64,000 nucleotides of DNA from CAWBRT01 sp963832365 (GTDB lineage: Bacteria; Acidobacteriota; Terriglobia; Terriglobales; Acidobacteriaceae): positions 8,885 to 72,884 of the forward strand of contig CAWHUL010000009.1 of the NCBI GenBank assembly GCA_963832365.1, given 5' to 3'. The stretch's first letter is position 1, and each line of letters starts with the position of its first letter. Below, one piece after another: positions 43,262 to 52,246 of this stretch. The position numbers and the translations under genes are program-made. Below the pieces are notes generated by a model. That model was not told where the DNA came from, did no database searches, and saw nothing but the letters and a program-made list of their open reading frames with translations.

Positions 43262-44805
43262 GACACACGCCCTCCTTTGTCGAAGTACTCGGCACCGCGG
43301 ACATTGTCATGCGTCAAGGGCGGAGGGCTGGATGGCGGCGGAGACAAGGGAAGGGCGTCGAGCGAGTTCTTTAAGATCGATTTTACGCTCTGATACCGGC
43401 ACGCCCCTGCGAGTAGTGCCCGTTCTGCAGCGGCTTCCACCCGCTGCGCAGAGTACTGCTGCGCCAAGCGAATGATGCCGAGACAAGAACGATAGCCCAT
43501 CTCCGGGTGGGGCTTTTCGTTGAGGATTCTCTCGAACAACTGCGCCGTGTTCGGACCGATGCTGCGTGCCCAGTTCACCATGCGCGAAGGCGGCCATTCC
43601 AGATGGGCCTGATGACTTCTGGGGCGGTGCTCCTTTTGGGTGATGCTTTTACCACGCTCGCGACTGCGTATGTGGGAGGCAATCCGATTGCCCTTGTGAA
43701 AGATCTCTACGGTGGTCGGGGTGGAGCGAACCTCCACTATTTGCTGCACCAAGGTGTACGGCGCACTGTAGAAGTTGCCGTCAAAGGCGACGTGATAGTC
43801 AATGTTGACGGTGGCATGTAACCACTCGCTCATGTCGAAGCGCTCGACCGGCAATGGTGCCAGAGCTGCCTTCTCTAAGCTGTGAAACAGACTGGCCCGC
43901 GATCCGTCCCGCTTGCGGAAAGGGCGCTCGTTCAGTCGCACCAGCAGCTCGCGAATTGCCTGGTTGAGTTCCGGCAGGCTAAAGAACTTCCGGTTTCGCA
44001 GCGCCGCTACGATCCAGCGTTCAACGACTTGTACTCCACTTTCGACCTTAGCCTTGTCCCGCGGCTTGTACGGCCGGGCCGGCACCACTCCCATCCCATA
44101 GTGCACCGCGAACTCCTGGTAGGTGGGATTCAGATCAGGGTCGTAGCGGCAAGCTCGGGTGACGGCCGTCTTGGTGTTGTCTGGTACCGTCAGGGTCGGC
44201 ACTCCGCCGAAGAACTCCAGCGCGTGGATATGCGCCTGAATCCAGGCTTCCAGTTGCTGGTCACGAGTCGCCTCTACGTAGGTGTAGGAACTGGCTCCCA
44301 GCACGGAAACAAACAACGAAGCCGGCCACGCCTGCCCGGTGGTGGCGTCATACACCGAGATCGTCGCCCCGGCCCAGTCGACGAACATCTTTTCGCCGGC
44401 TTTGTGTTCCTGGCGCAGCACCACATCCAAGTGCCGCCGCCAGTGCTGATAGCGTTCGCAAAACCAACTGTAGCGATACCCCTCGGGATTCGCCTGCCGA
44501 TATTCTTCCCACACCAACTGCAGCGTCAGATGGCGGTGTTGCTGGAGCTGTTGATGAATGGCATTCCAGTCCGGTTGTGGTCGCTGCCGCACCACTGGTG
44601 CCGGCACCGATTGGTTCCCAAACAGCTTGGCTTCCAGGTCTTCTTCGCCCAAGCCTTCCGGCAATGGCCAACCGATCCCAGCCGCCGTCGCCCGTTCCAG
44701 ATACTCGTGGACCGTGCCCACGCCGACCCCACAACAACGTGCGATCTGGCGCTGCCCGAGACCCAACTCAAAGCGTAACCGCAGGACTTCCTTCGTTTTC
44801 CGCAT
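43255..44805 (-). CDS. istA: IS21-family transposase
   Basis: A 516-residue transposase. The N-terminal HTH is GLGQRQIARCCGVGVGTVHEYLE. The DDE domain begins at GEKMFVDWAGATISVYDATT (first D) and continues TLTVPDNTKTAVTRACRYDP (second D) and RPYKPRDKAKVESGVQVVER (E). A C-terminal beta-barrel (VDYHVAFDGNFYSAPYTLV-like segment) and a disordered Pro/Ser tail follow. I chose ATG 44805 with AGGAG 7 bases upstream over the GTG at 44826. The reading frame is intact, so the element may still be active. Confidence 0.95.
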   Translation of the reverse strand: MRKTKEVLRLRFELGLGQRQIARCCGVGVGTVHEYLERATAAGIGWPLPEGLGEEDLEAKLFGNQSVPAPVVRQRPQPDWNAIHQQLQQHRHLTLQLVWEEYRQANPEGYRYSWFCERYQHWRRHLDVVLRQEHKAGEKMFVDWAGATISVYDATTGQAWPASLFVSVLGASSYTYVEATRDQQLEAWIQAHIHALEFFGGVPTLTVPDNTKTAVTRACRYDPDLNPTYQEFAVHYGMGVVPARPYKPRDKAKVESGVQVVERWIVAALRNRKFFSLPELNQAIRELLVRLNERPFRKRDGSRASLFHSLEKAALAPLPVERFDMSEWLHATVNIDYHVAFDGNFYSAPYTLVQQIVEVRSTPTTVEIFHKGNRIASHIRSRERGKSITQKEHRPRSHQAHLEWPPSRMVNWARSIGPNTAQLFERILNEKPHPEMGYRSCLGIIRLAQQYSAQRVEAAAERALLAGACRYQSVKSILKNSLDALPLSPPPSSPPPLTHDNVRGAEYFDKGGRVSC

Positions 44806-44953
44806 GGACAATCTCCTGGCCGGCACCCTGATCTCCTTATCGATGGAGTTTTTAATGCCGGGTTATTGTCCAGCGTCACTGCTGCTCCTGCTGTTCGTCT
44901 GTGGAAAACATTCCGCTCCAAGCCGAACGCCATTCCGGCAGGTGACAAAAACT

Positions 44954-45065
44954 GTTCGCCTTCCCACCGGAATCGGTGTTCACCTTCAGACCGGAATACT
45001 GTTCGGATTCACAACGGAATGGTGTTCGGCTTCAGACCGGAATCGCGTTCATCTTCGACCGGATT
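44954..45065. repeat. IS21 right-end transposase-binding repeats
   Basis: Five copies of a 20-base motif GTTCNNNTTCNNACCGGAAT occur at 44954, 44978, 45001, 45024 and 45047, spaced about 23 bases apart. This is typical multiple terminal-repeat architecture of IS21 ends and not a CRISPR array. Confidence 0.8.
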
Positions 45066-45070
45066 CCCCA

Positions 45071-45127
45071 TATCCGATGTATCACCAGGAACGCCTGCAC
45101 GCGGAATGCATAGGGTCGCCATTGCAT
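45071..45127 (-). pseudogene. 5' end of the IS21-split membrane GAF-like gene
   Basis: Nineteen codons, ATG at 45127 to ATA at 45071, reading MQWRPYAFRVQAFLVIHRI, interrupted at the IS21 right end. The next codon (TTC) resumes at 42258 on the far side of the IS in the same frame, once the duplicated TATCC is counted once. This precise fit is strong evidence for the insertion history. Confidence 0.8.
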
Positions 45128-45706
45128 TGAATGATTGTACTTTAGCCGGCCCGAAAGTTGCGACGCCCCTGCGAGAGAGTCGGAGCGAGCGAGCCCATGT
45201 TGCCTCGCACAGGCCCAGGCTGATGACGCGGTCGGGCTATCGTCTAGAACTGCAAATATCGCTGCTGTCGCTTCGTATGCTGATGTGCGGTAATCGTAGC
45301 TCGCAATCTGCTTCCTGGCACCGGCGCTTGTCAAGCTGGTCAGCCGTTCTGCAAGACTCGGTTAGCTCTCGGTTAGCTCTTTCGCCTCAAGACCCTGTCG
45401 CGTGCCTCTGAGAACCCATCCGCGAAGTTTTTGTAGTTGTAACCGGCGGAGGGATCTTTCACATGGATTGCTAGGGCAAACGCGCGACGCGCAAACCGTG
45501 CAATAGAAAACAGTTCCGAACAGCATGTTTCAACAGATTTCCATAACCGCATGAAACTGATTCGGGATCAGGTGCTCTGCCCAGAGCTGCCATCTGGGCC
45601 GGCATGGCTTTCACTTTCAATTCAGCTCAAGCCGCCCTGAATATCCGGCGACAATTCATTGACCAAGATCGCATCCTCAGCAAGCACCCACCCAATACCT
45701 GCCCGT
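45128..45706. other. Intergenic region upstream of the split operon
   Basis: No gene is recognised. A short tandem repeat GGTTAGCTCT occurs twice around 45359-45380. The promoter of the GAF-HAD unit (minus strand) should lie in the first 200 bases. Confidence 0.35.
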
Positions 45707-46546
45707 CTATCTCTCGCCTTCCCAGCATTGCCGTACGAGAAACATGAGATAGTCAAGTTGCTCCTCGTCGTCAAGTTTGAACTGGCGGTTGAGCGGCTGC
45801 CACCCCTTACCATCGGACACTAGATCCACAAGCAGCCGTTTCGGATCATTGTAATTTCCGGGCAGTAGGAAGATTAAAAGGCGGTCGGATCGAAAATGCA
45901 CCTCAACAAACTTCCGTTTCGCACCAGCATAATAGGCAAGGCCGTAAGTCCAAATTTCCTCTCGTATGGAGGGATCGATCTCCCTGATCCTTTTACTGAA
46001 GCTTTTACAGAGGTCACGAAGGTCCGGGCGACGGCGACACACTGAGAGATGCTCTTCTATCGTCTTCATCGTTTTTTTCCCTCCGCTTTTCGTAGAGCTG
46101 CCAGAACTGCTCGTTCGACTTGTTATCAGTGGTTGGAAGTTAACGTCGAAATCGACGTCGGCCTGCCCAGCGTCTTCCAGTTGCGGAGGGCTAATTGCAG
46201 AAAGCGTTTGGGGAGTGATTACACCTTGATCCGTCCCTCTTGCGGCCATGGCATCAACCTCGTCCGCAACGCTGTTAAGTATTTTCACGGCATCATGGAG
46301 CGCTACCTCGTAAAACTCGCGACTCGCGCTAATACGTAGCGCTTCCAATTTGGCACTGATTTCTCGCTCGGCGCGTCGGCAATCGGAAACTCTTCGCTCA
46401 TAGGCCACTTCGAAGGGTTCTGGTACGCCAGTAGCGGCGGAAATCTCGGCGGCTCGTGTTTTAGGAAATTTTGTTGTCATTCCGATTTTGAGGCGATTCG
46501 ACCGGAGCGAAGGATTGAACAAAATGTATACATACCCTTCAGCCAT
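45707..46546 (-). CDS. GIY-YIG nuclease-like protein with C-terminal DUF5655-like domain
   Basis: A 279-residue protein with an N-terminal T5orf172-type GIY-YIG domain (GYVYILFNPSLRSNRLKIGM, then TRAAEISAATGVPEPFEVAY, and REFYEVAL), where the Tyr-Ile-Leu and Lys-Ile-Gly positions match the two motifs. A Ser/Gly-rich linker (TSRTSSSGSSTKSGGKK) leads to a C-terminal domain (REEIWTYGLAYYAGAKRKFV, SDRLLIFLLPG, DDEEQLDYLMFLVRQCW). This resembles DUF5655, found in several defence-related proteins. ATG 46546 has a GAGG-type site and fits the domain start. The C-terminal domain is also suggested, in diverged form, at the end of the protein at 46882. Confidence 0.75.
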   Translation of the reverse strand: MAEGYVYILFNPSLRSNRLKIGMTTKFPKTRAAEISAATGVPEPFEVAYERRVSDCRRAEREISAKLEALRISASREFYEVALHDAVKILNSVADEVDAMAARGTDQGVITPQTLSAISPPQLEDAGQADVDFDVNFQPLITSRTSSSGSSTKSGGKKTMKTIEEHLSVCRRRPDLRDLCKSFSKRIREIDPSIREEIWTYGLAYYAGAKRKFVEVHFRSDRLLIFLLPGNYNDPKRLLVDLVSDGKGWQPLNRQFKLDDEEQLDYLMFLVRQCWEGER

Positions 46547-46628
46547 CTTTGTACCTCGTGCGGCTGTCATTGGCCTAACGCAATGAACGCCCGTCTTCCG
46601 CGACGTGATTTCGACCTTGCAGCCGCGG

Positions 46629-46739
46629 TCAGTCCTCGAGCCTGGCCAGCATGGCCGAATACGATCTGTGCCAGGTACCTACCCAATCAAAAAGGGTGTT
46701 GCCTAGGTCGGTGATAACGATTGAGATTGGCTTTTTCAC
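46629..46739 (-). pseudogene. Truncated HAD-hydrolase N-terminus
   Basis: A 36-codon GTG-started frame reads VKKPISIVITDLGNTLFDWV and then GTWHRSYSAMLARLED before a stop. It matches the N-terminus of the HAD enzyme at 40753 (LTDLDNTLYNWVDYYVPSF), but the second motif-I aspartate is glycine and the rest is gone. It marks a second, now deleted copy of the HAD module. Confidence 0.65.
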
Positions 46740-46881
46740 TTTGTCCCCTTGCTGGAGCGAAACCAGCAGTTGAGGTTCCCTCAATCAGAACCAGAACCTT
46801 GACCACCCCTGTTTAGAATCAGTGTGGCTCTTGGTGTCTCGGCCCAAAACAAACATCGATGCTCGTCGGGCTCCTACGCGT

Positions 46882-47973
46882 TCAAAACTCAACCACGACG
46901 TCCCTCCCGAAAGACAATCCCGCGACCTCGGCGGCAAGCTTGATAATGCCCATTTTATGATTGTTGTCGAGGTTAGTGAGCACGAGCCAACCGCCGGGCA
47001 GCTTCTCACAAAGGCCGCGGAGGTCGGGACGGTCTGGGTAAAGCTGCTCTGCCGTTCGTGCGATGTAGTGGCGCTTGCTGCCTTGAGCGCAGGGATGGTG
47101 TGAGCACCGTTCTAAGAATGTTGGGTCGATCTCAGCGAGTTCCCGCAGAACGGTGACCATCGCTTCCGTAGCATCCCTGTAAGAGTATTCATGGCCGCTG
47201 ATTTCGAGTTTTCCACTGCGCGATGTCTTACCGTCCATTCGCGGGGCAATTGGACGCGACGCCACAGGAAGCCTTGGGACGTTGCGGGGAAACGTTTCCT
47301 GGGCGATCGATCTGCCTAGTCTCACAAGGAATTCCGCAACGTCATCAACATCGGGACGCACACCTGCCTTAGACTCCGCCGCGCTGGCAAGGAGATCCAC
47401 CAGCAGTTCGTCCCCTTTTTCTACCAACTCGCGCCACGCTTCCGGGATGGCAGCACGGGCTTGAGATTTGCGGCTACGGCTCTGGTATTCAGATCGAGCA
47501 GTTTTGAGTGCTTCTCCTGACTCAACTCTCAGCCGTGCAAGGTATCGCTGAAGAGTCTCAGCGGCTTCACTAGATGGGCGCTCAAAAAGGTCCAATTTGT
47601 AAACGCGACGATCTTCGTAGCTGCCCTGTTCAGCGGGAAGGTAAAAGTTCCAGGTTTGTCCATCAGTCAAAACCACAAACTGGGCGCCAGTAGTGAAGGC
47701 GTACCAAAGTGCTTGGCGTACAGCATCTTCGGCTTTCCCAGGCTGTTTCACCTCGATAAGCACTTTTGGTTTAGAAGGCGGACAACAGAGAGCGAAGTCG
47801 CATCGGCCCTCGCCTGTTTGGAATTCCGGCCAGACAAGAGCGGTGTCAAATGTATCCCATCCGAGCTCTTGAAGGATCCGCAATACAATTCCCTGCGAGA
47901 CCTTCTGCTCGTTGGAATATGTGCCTTGACGTAATCGAGCAGTGATGTCAGAGAGTGTAGCTTCGATTGCCAT
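46882..47973 (-). CDS. HsdR-N-like PD-(D/E)XK protein
   Basis: A 363-residue protein (ATG 47973; a GTG at 47982 is also possible). The N-terminal half resembles the type I restriction HsdR N-terminal nuclease domain without the helicase: SQGIVLRILQELGWDTFDT, EGRCDFALCCPPSKPKVLIE with VKQPGKAEDAVRQALWYA, and FVVLTDGQTWNFYLP. The D...E-x-K residues are present. The C-terminal 100 residues (EYSYRDATEAMVTVLRELAE, KLPGGWLVLTNLDNNHKMGI) form a separate domain seen in other restriction-like proteins. Stand-alone HsdR-N proteins are common in defence islands. No modification gene is adjacent. Confidence 0.78.
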   Translation of the reverse strand: MAIEATLSDITARLRQGTYSNEQKVSQGIVLRILQELGWDTFDTALVWPEFQTGEGRCDFALCCPPSKPKVLIEVKQPGKAEDAVRQALWYAFTTGAQFVVLTDGQTWNFYLPAEQGSYEDRRVYKLDLFERPSSEAAETLQRYLARLRVESGEALKTARSEYQSRSRKSQARAAIPEAWRELVEKGDELLVDLLASAAESKAGVRPDVDDVAEFLVRLGRSIAQETFPRNVPRLPVASRPIAPRMDGKTSRSGKLEISGHEYSYRDATEAMVTVLRELAEIDPTFLERCSHHPCAQGSKRHYIARTAEQLYPDRPDLRGLCEKLPGGWLVLTNLDNNHKMGIIKLAAEVAGLSFGRDVVVEF

Positions 47974-48060
47974 ATAGTTCACCGCACTGCGTCTGGCACT
48001 GTTGCGCAGCGCAGCATGCCTTCCAGTTCAGGTCGTCATCCTCATCCAGCTGCACGACAA

Positions 48061-49490
48061 TTACTCGGCTTTTTCTTCATACTCCGCAATGATGCTGTCG
48101 TTCGTATGGGCCAAATGTTCCAGACTACTAATTGCGTTCACGCTCTCGTAGGAAATAAATGTACAGCTACGCGACAATGGGCCGCGATCCAAGAGTGAAA
48201 ACACTGGACGCTTCATCTCGTGAAATACTTTATCCCGACGCTCATCTGGGGCAACGATGTGAAGGCGTATGTCCATATTTGGCTGCAACGCGAGCAAATC
48301 GGCCATCCTAAGCAGACCGGAATATACCGCTGTGGTGTGTTCCACCTCAAAAGCTCGGGCGATCGACCTCCCTTTGAGCCACAGAACATCGATCTGCTCG
48401 ATGGTGTCGAGGGTCGTGGTGTCGTAATTCAAAGGGAGGTCTTCAAGAAATGCCGCATGTACTTTTTCCTGCAGCAGTTCTCGGACTCGTCCTCTGTCGG
48501 CTCTAGGTATCCATATCTTGAATCCCATTTTTGCGCCGATCTCGGCTATTCTGGATTGGATCTGAATCGATTGGCGTGGATCAGGCGATTTGGCTTCGAC
48601 CACAACCAAATCCTTATCCTCCAGTTCGTCATCAGCGTCCGGTACCGTTACTGATACTTCACCCTCTACCGTCTTGATTTTGCGGTCGCGTGACCATTCT
48701 TTTTTTAGCGGTGGCTCATAGAAATCCAACACCGCTGATGGATAAGTCCCTTGGAGCTTCGTGCGTAACTCCATCAGTGCATCGTCCAACTGTCGATCGG
48801 TCCAATTCGCGATCTCTCGTGACGACGCAACGTCAAACGCCCCAAGAATCCTGCGGCGATCATTATTTGAAGAGATTCTCTCCACACGGTCCGGGAAAGC
48901 AAAGAACCTCAACATGTGTCGAAACTGCCGGCTCCCTTTCTGTGGCACCGAGCCTATCCAATTGACGAATGCGTCATAGTTGACGAGGATGCGCCGCCGT
49001 TCCTGCTCTTCTTTTTGCTTTAAATCGTGTGTCAACGCTATCAAGAATGTCATTTCGTCAGGGCGATAATTATTAAACCCAGGCCCCCCTGATCCAATCC
49101 CGATGAGCACGTTATCGCACAGAAAGGGATGATTCTCGGCAAGCTGCTGCCCCGATAACGCCCACAGTTCGCGTACCTGCTGGCGCTTCGTTCTGGCCTT
49201 CATGTTTGACGGAAAAAGCAGCAACGCCCAGAGCATTTCGGCCATTAACTGTTGCGCGTGCGGGGAAGCATTCTTCATCTGCCCCTTCAGTTTCGTCATG
49301 AAATCGTCTTCGCCAACATCAGGATGTTCTACAAATGCCAGATACACTTCCTGTACGAGTGCGGCTGTCGCCAAACATCCCATTGTTCCTGCAAGAACAC
49401 TGAACGGTCTTCGATGAAGCACGTGCTTATCCATTGGTCCGCCGCAGCTAGAGTGGAGGAAATATCGCGGTTGTGATTCTGACGTGCCAT
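48061..49490 (-). CDS. McrB-N-like / restriction-associated protein, frameshifted near start
   Basis: The central region (DDFMTKLKGQMKNASPHAQQ, LMAEMLWALLLFPSNM, GSRQFRHMLRFFAFPDRVER) matches the domain that precedes the AAA module in many McrB-like proteins. Here the AAA module is absent, and a nuclease-like C-terminus follows (KDLVVVEAKSPDPRQSIQI, FEVEHTTAVYSGLLRMADLL). The true N-terminus probably starts at ATG 49490 (MARQNHNRDISSTLAAADQW, ISTCFIEDRSVFLQEQW) and a frameshift near 49385 joins it to the main frame. Otherwise a shorter start at 49434 is used. Full length would be about 475 residues. It is likely part of a restriction-type defence. Confidence 0.72.
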
Positions 49491-49500
49491 TTATCGATCC

Positions 49501-49695
49501 TCACCTCTCATTGGGTTTTGCATCCGGAGGTGCCGGCACCGAAGACAGAAACTCCACCAAATTGGCAGATCGCTCGGCGGCGTTGAAAACGCTTGCTGGC
49601 CATGCTCCGTACCAGATTCCAACGATGTCTTCAGCCCAAGCTCGCTCCGTGAAAGCGCCCACGTGGTTTCTAAATCGAATTCGGCAGTACTTCAT
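49501..49695 (-). CDS. Small restriction-associated protein fragment
   Basis: A 64-residue frame: MKYCRIRFRNHVGAFTERAW, EDIVGIWYGAWPASVFNAAE. The opening resembles the first residues of larger proteins that accompany McrB-like restriction genes, so it may be a truncated relic. It ends 11 bases before the start of the McrB-N-like gene, in the same direction. Confidence 0.4.
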   Translation of the reverse strand: MKYCRIRFRNHVGAFTERAWAEDIVGIWYGAWPASVFNAAERSANLVEFLSSVPAPPDAKPNER

Positions 49696-49767
49696 CGTTG
49701 CCCTCCAGTACTTAACCTCGCCCTCGGTGCGGCAACGTCGGGCTGAGTTGGTAGAAAGACATCATTC

Positions 49768-51243
49768 TTACATCAACGTTTTCTGGAGGCGGTTTATCAA
49801 TTTTACTAGCGCGAGCGTATCCTGCTTACAATATTCCAGCAGCGCCGAACGAAGTCTTTGCCTCTCGAGATCCGTCCGATTATGCGCAATCATCTGCTGC
49901 CAGGCGATCCCAGCATCCTCGCCGTTTGCAACCTGCATCCCTGCGTAAGTCATCTGCGGCAGCAACGCCGGAAGCACCTGCTTAAGCGAGTAGGAACCCC
50001 CGAATGCGGGATGGTACACGTTGCGTCGGATCACCGGCAACAAATCGAACAGTTTCGCCTGGATCTCGCCAATCGTCGCCGCATACTCAGGCAACCAGCG
50101 TGCCAGATCCGCTAGGCGGCCTGATTCAAAGCTTTGGTTGTAAACGCCAATTGTCGCAGCGCCTTCGACTGCCCGGCACAGCGATTGAATGAATGCTGGC
50201 CGGGGATCATGATCGTCATCCGCCAGAAACTCGTAGTGTTCAACCGGCGCGCAGGCAGATTCCTGGCGGTGTACTGACCATTGGAACGGTATGTGGTCGT
50301 AGGGGCGCATGCCAGCGAAGCGCGGCAACGCTGGGTAAACCGTTTCAAAGTCCATAAAACACAACGGATAGCTGAGCTGTGAGAGATCCCGTCCAAGTTC
50401 AGGGCCGATCCAGACGGTGTCGTCCGTTACCGCCTTATATGCTGTCCGTTGACGTTCGCTGAGCGGGTAGTCTTCTGGAATCTGATGGATCGAAACAATG
50501 CCTTTAGCAAGCAGGTCCGCCACTTTGTTCGCCCTGATGTCGGGAAGCTGCGAAACATGATCAGCGGGCACCGGTGAATTGCACTGTTCTAAGAACTCGC
50601 AGGGAAAAGGATCTGTGCAACGGGCCCCCGGCTCGACCTTTGGCGGTTCGGCTCCTTCGAGCACTTTCAATTGCGTCCGAACCTTTTGGGCAATCTCCTT
50701 TGGCGCGATCTCAATATCGTCCGTAATCTCTTCTGTCGAGAACAATTTCGAAAGCTCGTACTCGCTACCGCCAAAGACATACTCCCGGTTCAAATGCATA
50801 AGACATGCAGCTTCAATCTGGAGGCCAGCGCCAATTGCCACATACTTCTGAATCCCGATGTCATAGGCATAGTGGTCCTTCATGCCGGTCGAGGACTTTA
50901 CTTCCAAGAGACGGAACTTGTTGGTCTTAATCCGCTGCAGGACATCAACCCGAACAAGCACGCGGCCAAACTCAAATGTCGCTTCAAAGATCGCGGGCAC
51001 GCTCCGATTGCCAATCAGCTCTTTGGTCATTCGGACCGCCTCATCGAGGTGTTCATGATTGGGCTCAACGAGGACACCGCCAGGAAAGGCTTTGCGTGCC
51101 ACCTCGCCAACATCCTGCCCCTGAGCCATGATGGCTTCAGCTCCGTCACCGGCTTCTGCGGCGAGCTCCGGTTGGTGCACCTGCAGGTAGAGGCGCTTTA
51201 GACACTGCACTCCGGCAACGAATCTGGATTTTGAGAGCCGCAT
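49768..51243 (-). CDS. DUF2779 protein: Cas4/Dna2-like nuclease fused to DEDD exonuclease-like domain
   Basis: A 491-residue protein. The N-terminal part is PD-(D/E)XK of the Cas4/RecB kind: MRLSKSRFVAGVQCLKRLYL with the first cysteine, VLVRVDVLQ with D, and RLLEVKSSTGMKDHYAYD with E-x-K. It is closed by CTDPFPCEFLEQC, giving the cysteine set for an iron-sulfur cluster. The C-terminal part has an RNase H-like exonuclease layout: LCFMDFETVYPALPRFAG (DFE), VYNQSFESGRLADL and LLEYCKQDTLALVKLINR. DUF2779 proteins are widespread and uncharacterised. The position at the edge of the defence island fits a DNA-degrading role. Confidence 0.85.
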   Translation of the reverse strand: MRLSKSRFVAGVQCLKRLYLQVHQPELAAEAGDGAEAIMAQGQDVGEVARKAFPGGVLVEPNHEHLDEAVRMTKELIGNRSVPAIFEATFEFGRVLVRVDVLQRIKTNKFRLLEVKSSTGMKDHYAYDIGIQKYVAIGAGLQIEAACLMHLNREYVFGGSEYELSKLFSTEEITDDIEIAPKEIAQKVRTQLKVLEGAEPPKVEPGARCTDPFPCEFLEQCNSPVPADHVSQLPDIRANKVADLLAKGIVSIHQIPEDYPLSERQRTAYKAVTDDTVWIGPELGRDLSQLSYPLCFMDFETVYPALPRFAGMRPYDHIPFQWSVHRQESACAPVEHYEFLADDDHDPRPAFIQSLCRAVEGAATIGVYNQSFESGRLADLARWLPEYAATIGEIQAKLFDLLPVIRRNVYHPAFGGSYSLKQVLPALLPQMTYAGMQVANGEDAGIAWQQMIAHNRTDLERQRLRSALLEYCKQDTLALVKLINRLQKTLM

Positions 51244-51544
51244 TGGTGTGAATTCACTCTAGCTCATAGTCAGGCATAACGCGACGAACTTCAGTGATGT
51301 TACGAATTCGGTGTGACATGTAAGGTCCAGACATGTAAGGTCCCTAACGGAGTGCACGGAGCAAAACTCTCGGAAGTGGTATTCCAGAATCACGAAATAA
51401 TGGGAATGGATTCGGTGCCCGCTGCTCTCGTGAGGTTTCTATCGCTGCGTAGTGCAAATCTCTCACGAAAAAAGGCCCATAGGCGTTGACCCAAATAGCG
51501 GCTTCCAAGTACGCCAAAGTCGTCAAACGCCAGCACAGGGAAAT
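51244..51544. other. No gene; short tandem repeat
   Basis: ACATGTAAGGTCC occurs at 51316-51328 and 51331-51343. Nothing else is supported. Confidence 0.4.
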
Positions 51545-51769
51545 TCAGAGGCGGCGACCACCGTTAAGAAGAACCAGCACAAATATCAAGGCGAGAAAGG
51601 CGAGCATGCCACCCGTCCGTCCCAGCAGATGAACCAACCCCGAAGCGATGAGCCAACAAACGACGATTAGGCCGAGGCGAAAAGCTAATATTCTAAGTAA
51701 CGAGAAATCCCAATGCCTCGCTACCGGAGTTTGCGCAGGAACAGCATTCAGTTGGTTTTGTTTTTCCAT
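51545..51769 (-). CDS. Small two-helix membrane protein
   Basis: A 74-residue protein with a polar N-terminus and two membrane helices (LRILAFRLGLIVVCWLIASG and GGMLAFLALIFVLVLLNGGR) separated by a VHLLGRT turn. It resembles small stress-related membrane proteins of unknown function. There is no strong ribosome binding site and no operon partner. Confidence 0.45.
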   Translation of the reverse strand: MEKQNQLNAVPAQTPVARHWDFSLLRILAFRLGLIVVCWLIASGLVHLLGRTGGMLAFLALIFVLVLLNGGRRL

Positions 51770-52246
51770 TGACGTCCACCAAACGGAATCAACTGATGAC
51801 CATGGCCCGCATTTTTAGTCCCAAATTGGCTGTTGAGGAATTATGGAGAATGACAAGCGGGCGGGAATCGGGATCAGAAAAAACAGAAGGCCGACAGCCT
51901 CCACCAAGGTGTCAGCCTTTCTAACCCAAAACACAGCAGATTCTCTGTGCAGGCTGGAACATATCGTTGCGCTACTTTCCATGCAAGTTACGCCGGTAAC
52001 GCTGCTTGGTTACTCCGACCCTGAGAACCAGAACCATTAACAGCATGTCCACTTGGTGAACACAAACAAGCGTGGTCGAGCGTTTCCAGATACAAGATGC
52101 AGGGGTATCGTTCAGCCAACCGTTTCCACCCATGGTGGACAGTTCTGGTCGAGTGCCAGAGCGGGGGATATTGCAATCGACGCCCTTCCCGCTTACCCTG
52201 TTGCGGCAAGGTGCGGACGCAACTGTCCCGTTTCACGAGGGAAGAA
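51770..52246. other. No clear gene
   Basis: Small frames are present, including one at 51843 with GAGGA before its ATG, but none has a recognisable fold. Promoter elements for the anchored protein at 52247 are presumed here but not identified. Confidence 0.35.

Larger units (their letters stand above)
42264..45070 (-). mobile_element. Complete IS21-family insertion sequence
   Basis: 2807 bases with TG...CA ends (TGGGTATTCCGG on the left, CCGGATTCCCCA on the right) and the istA/istB gene pair. The 5-bp target duplication TATCC flanks it (42259-42263 and 45071-45075). Multiple 20-base transposase-binding repeats occur at both ends. An identical right end at 15969-16035 independently confirms the right boundary. 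Confidence 0.9.

Noticed and set aside
44954..45065. Regular 23-bp-spaced repeats as a CRISPR array
   Set aside because: Repeats are imperfect, spacers are only about 3 bases, and they sit at the end of an IS21 element where such repeats are expected.
51843..52040. 65-residue frame with GAGGA before its ATG
   Set aside because: Site too close to the start, composition unremarkable, no family.
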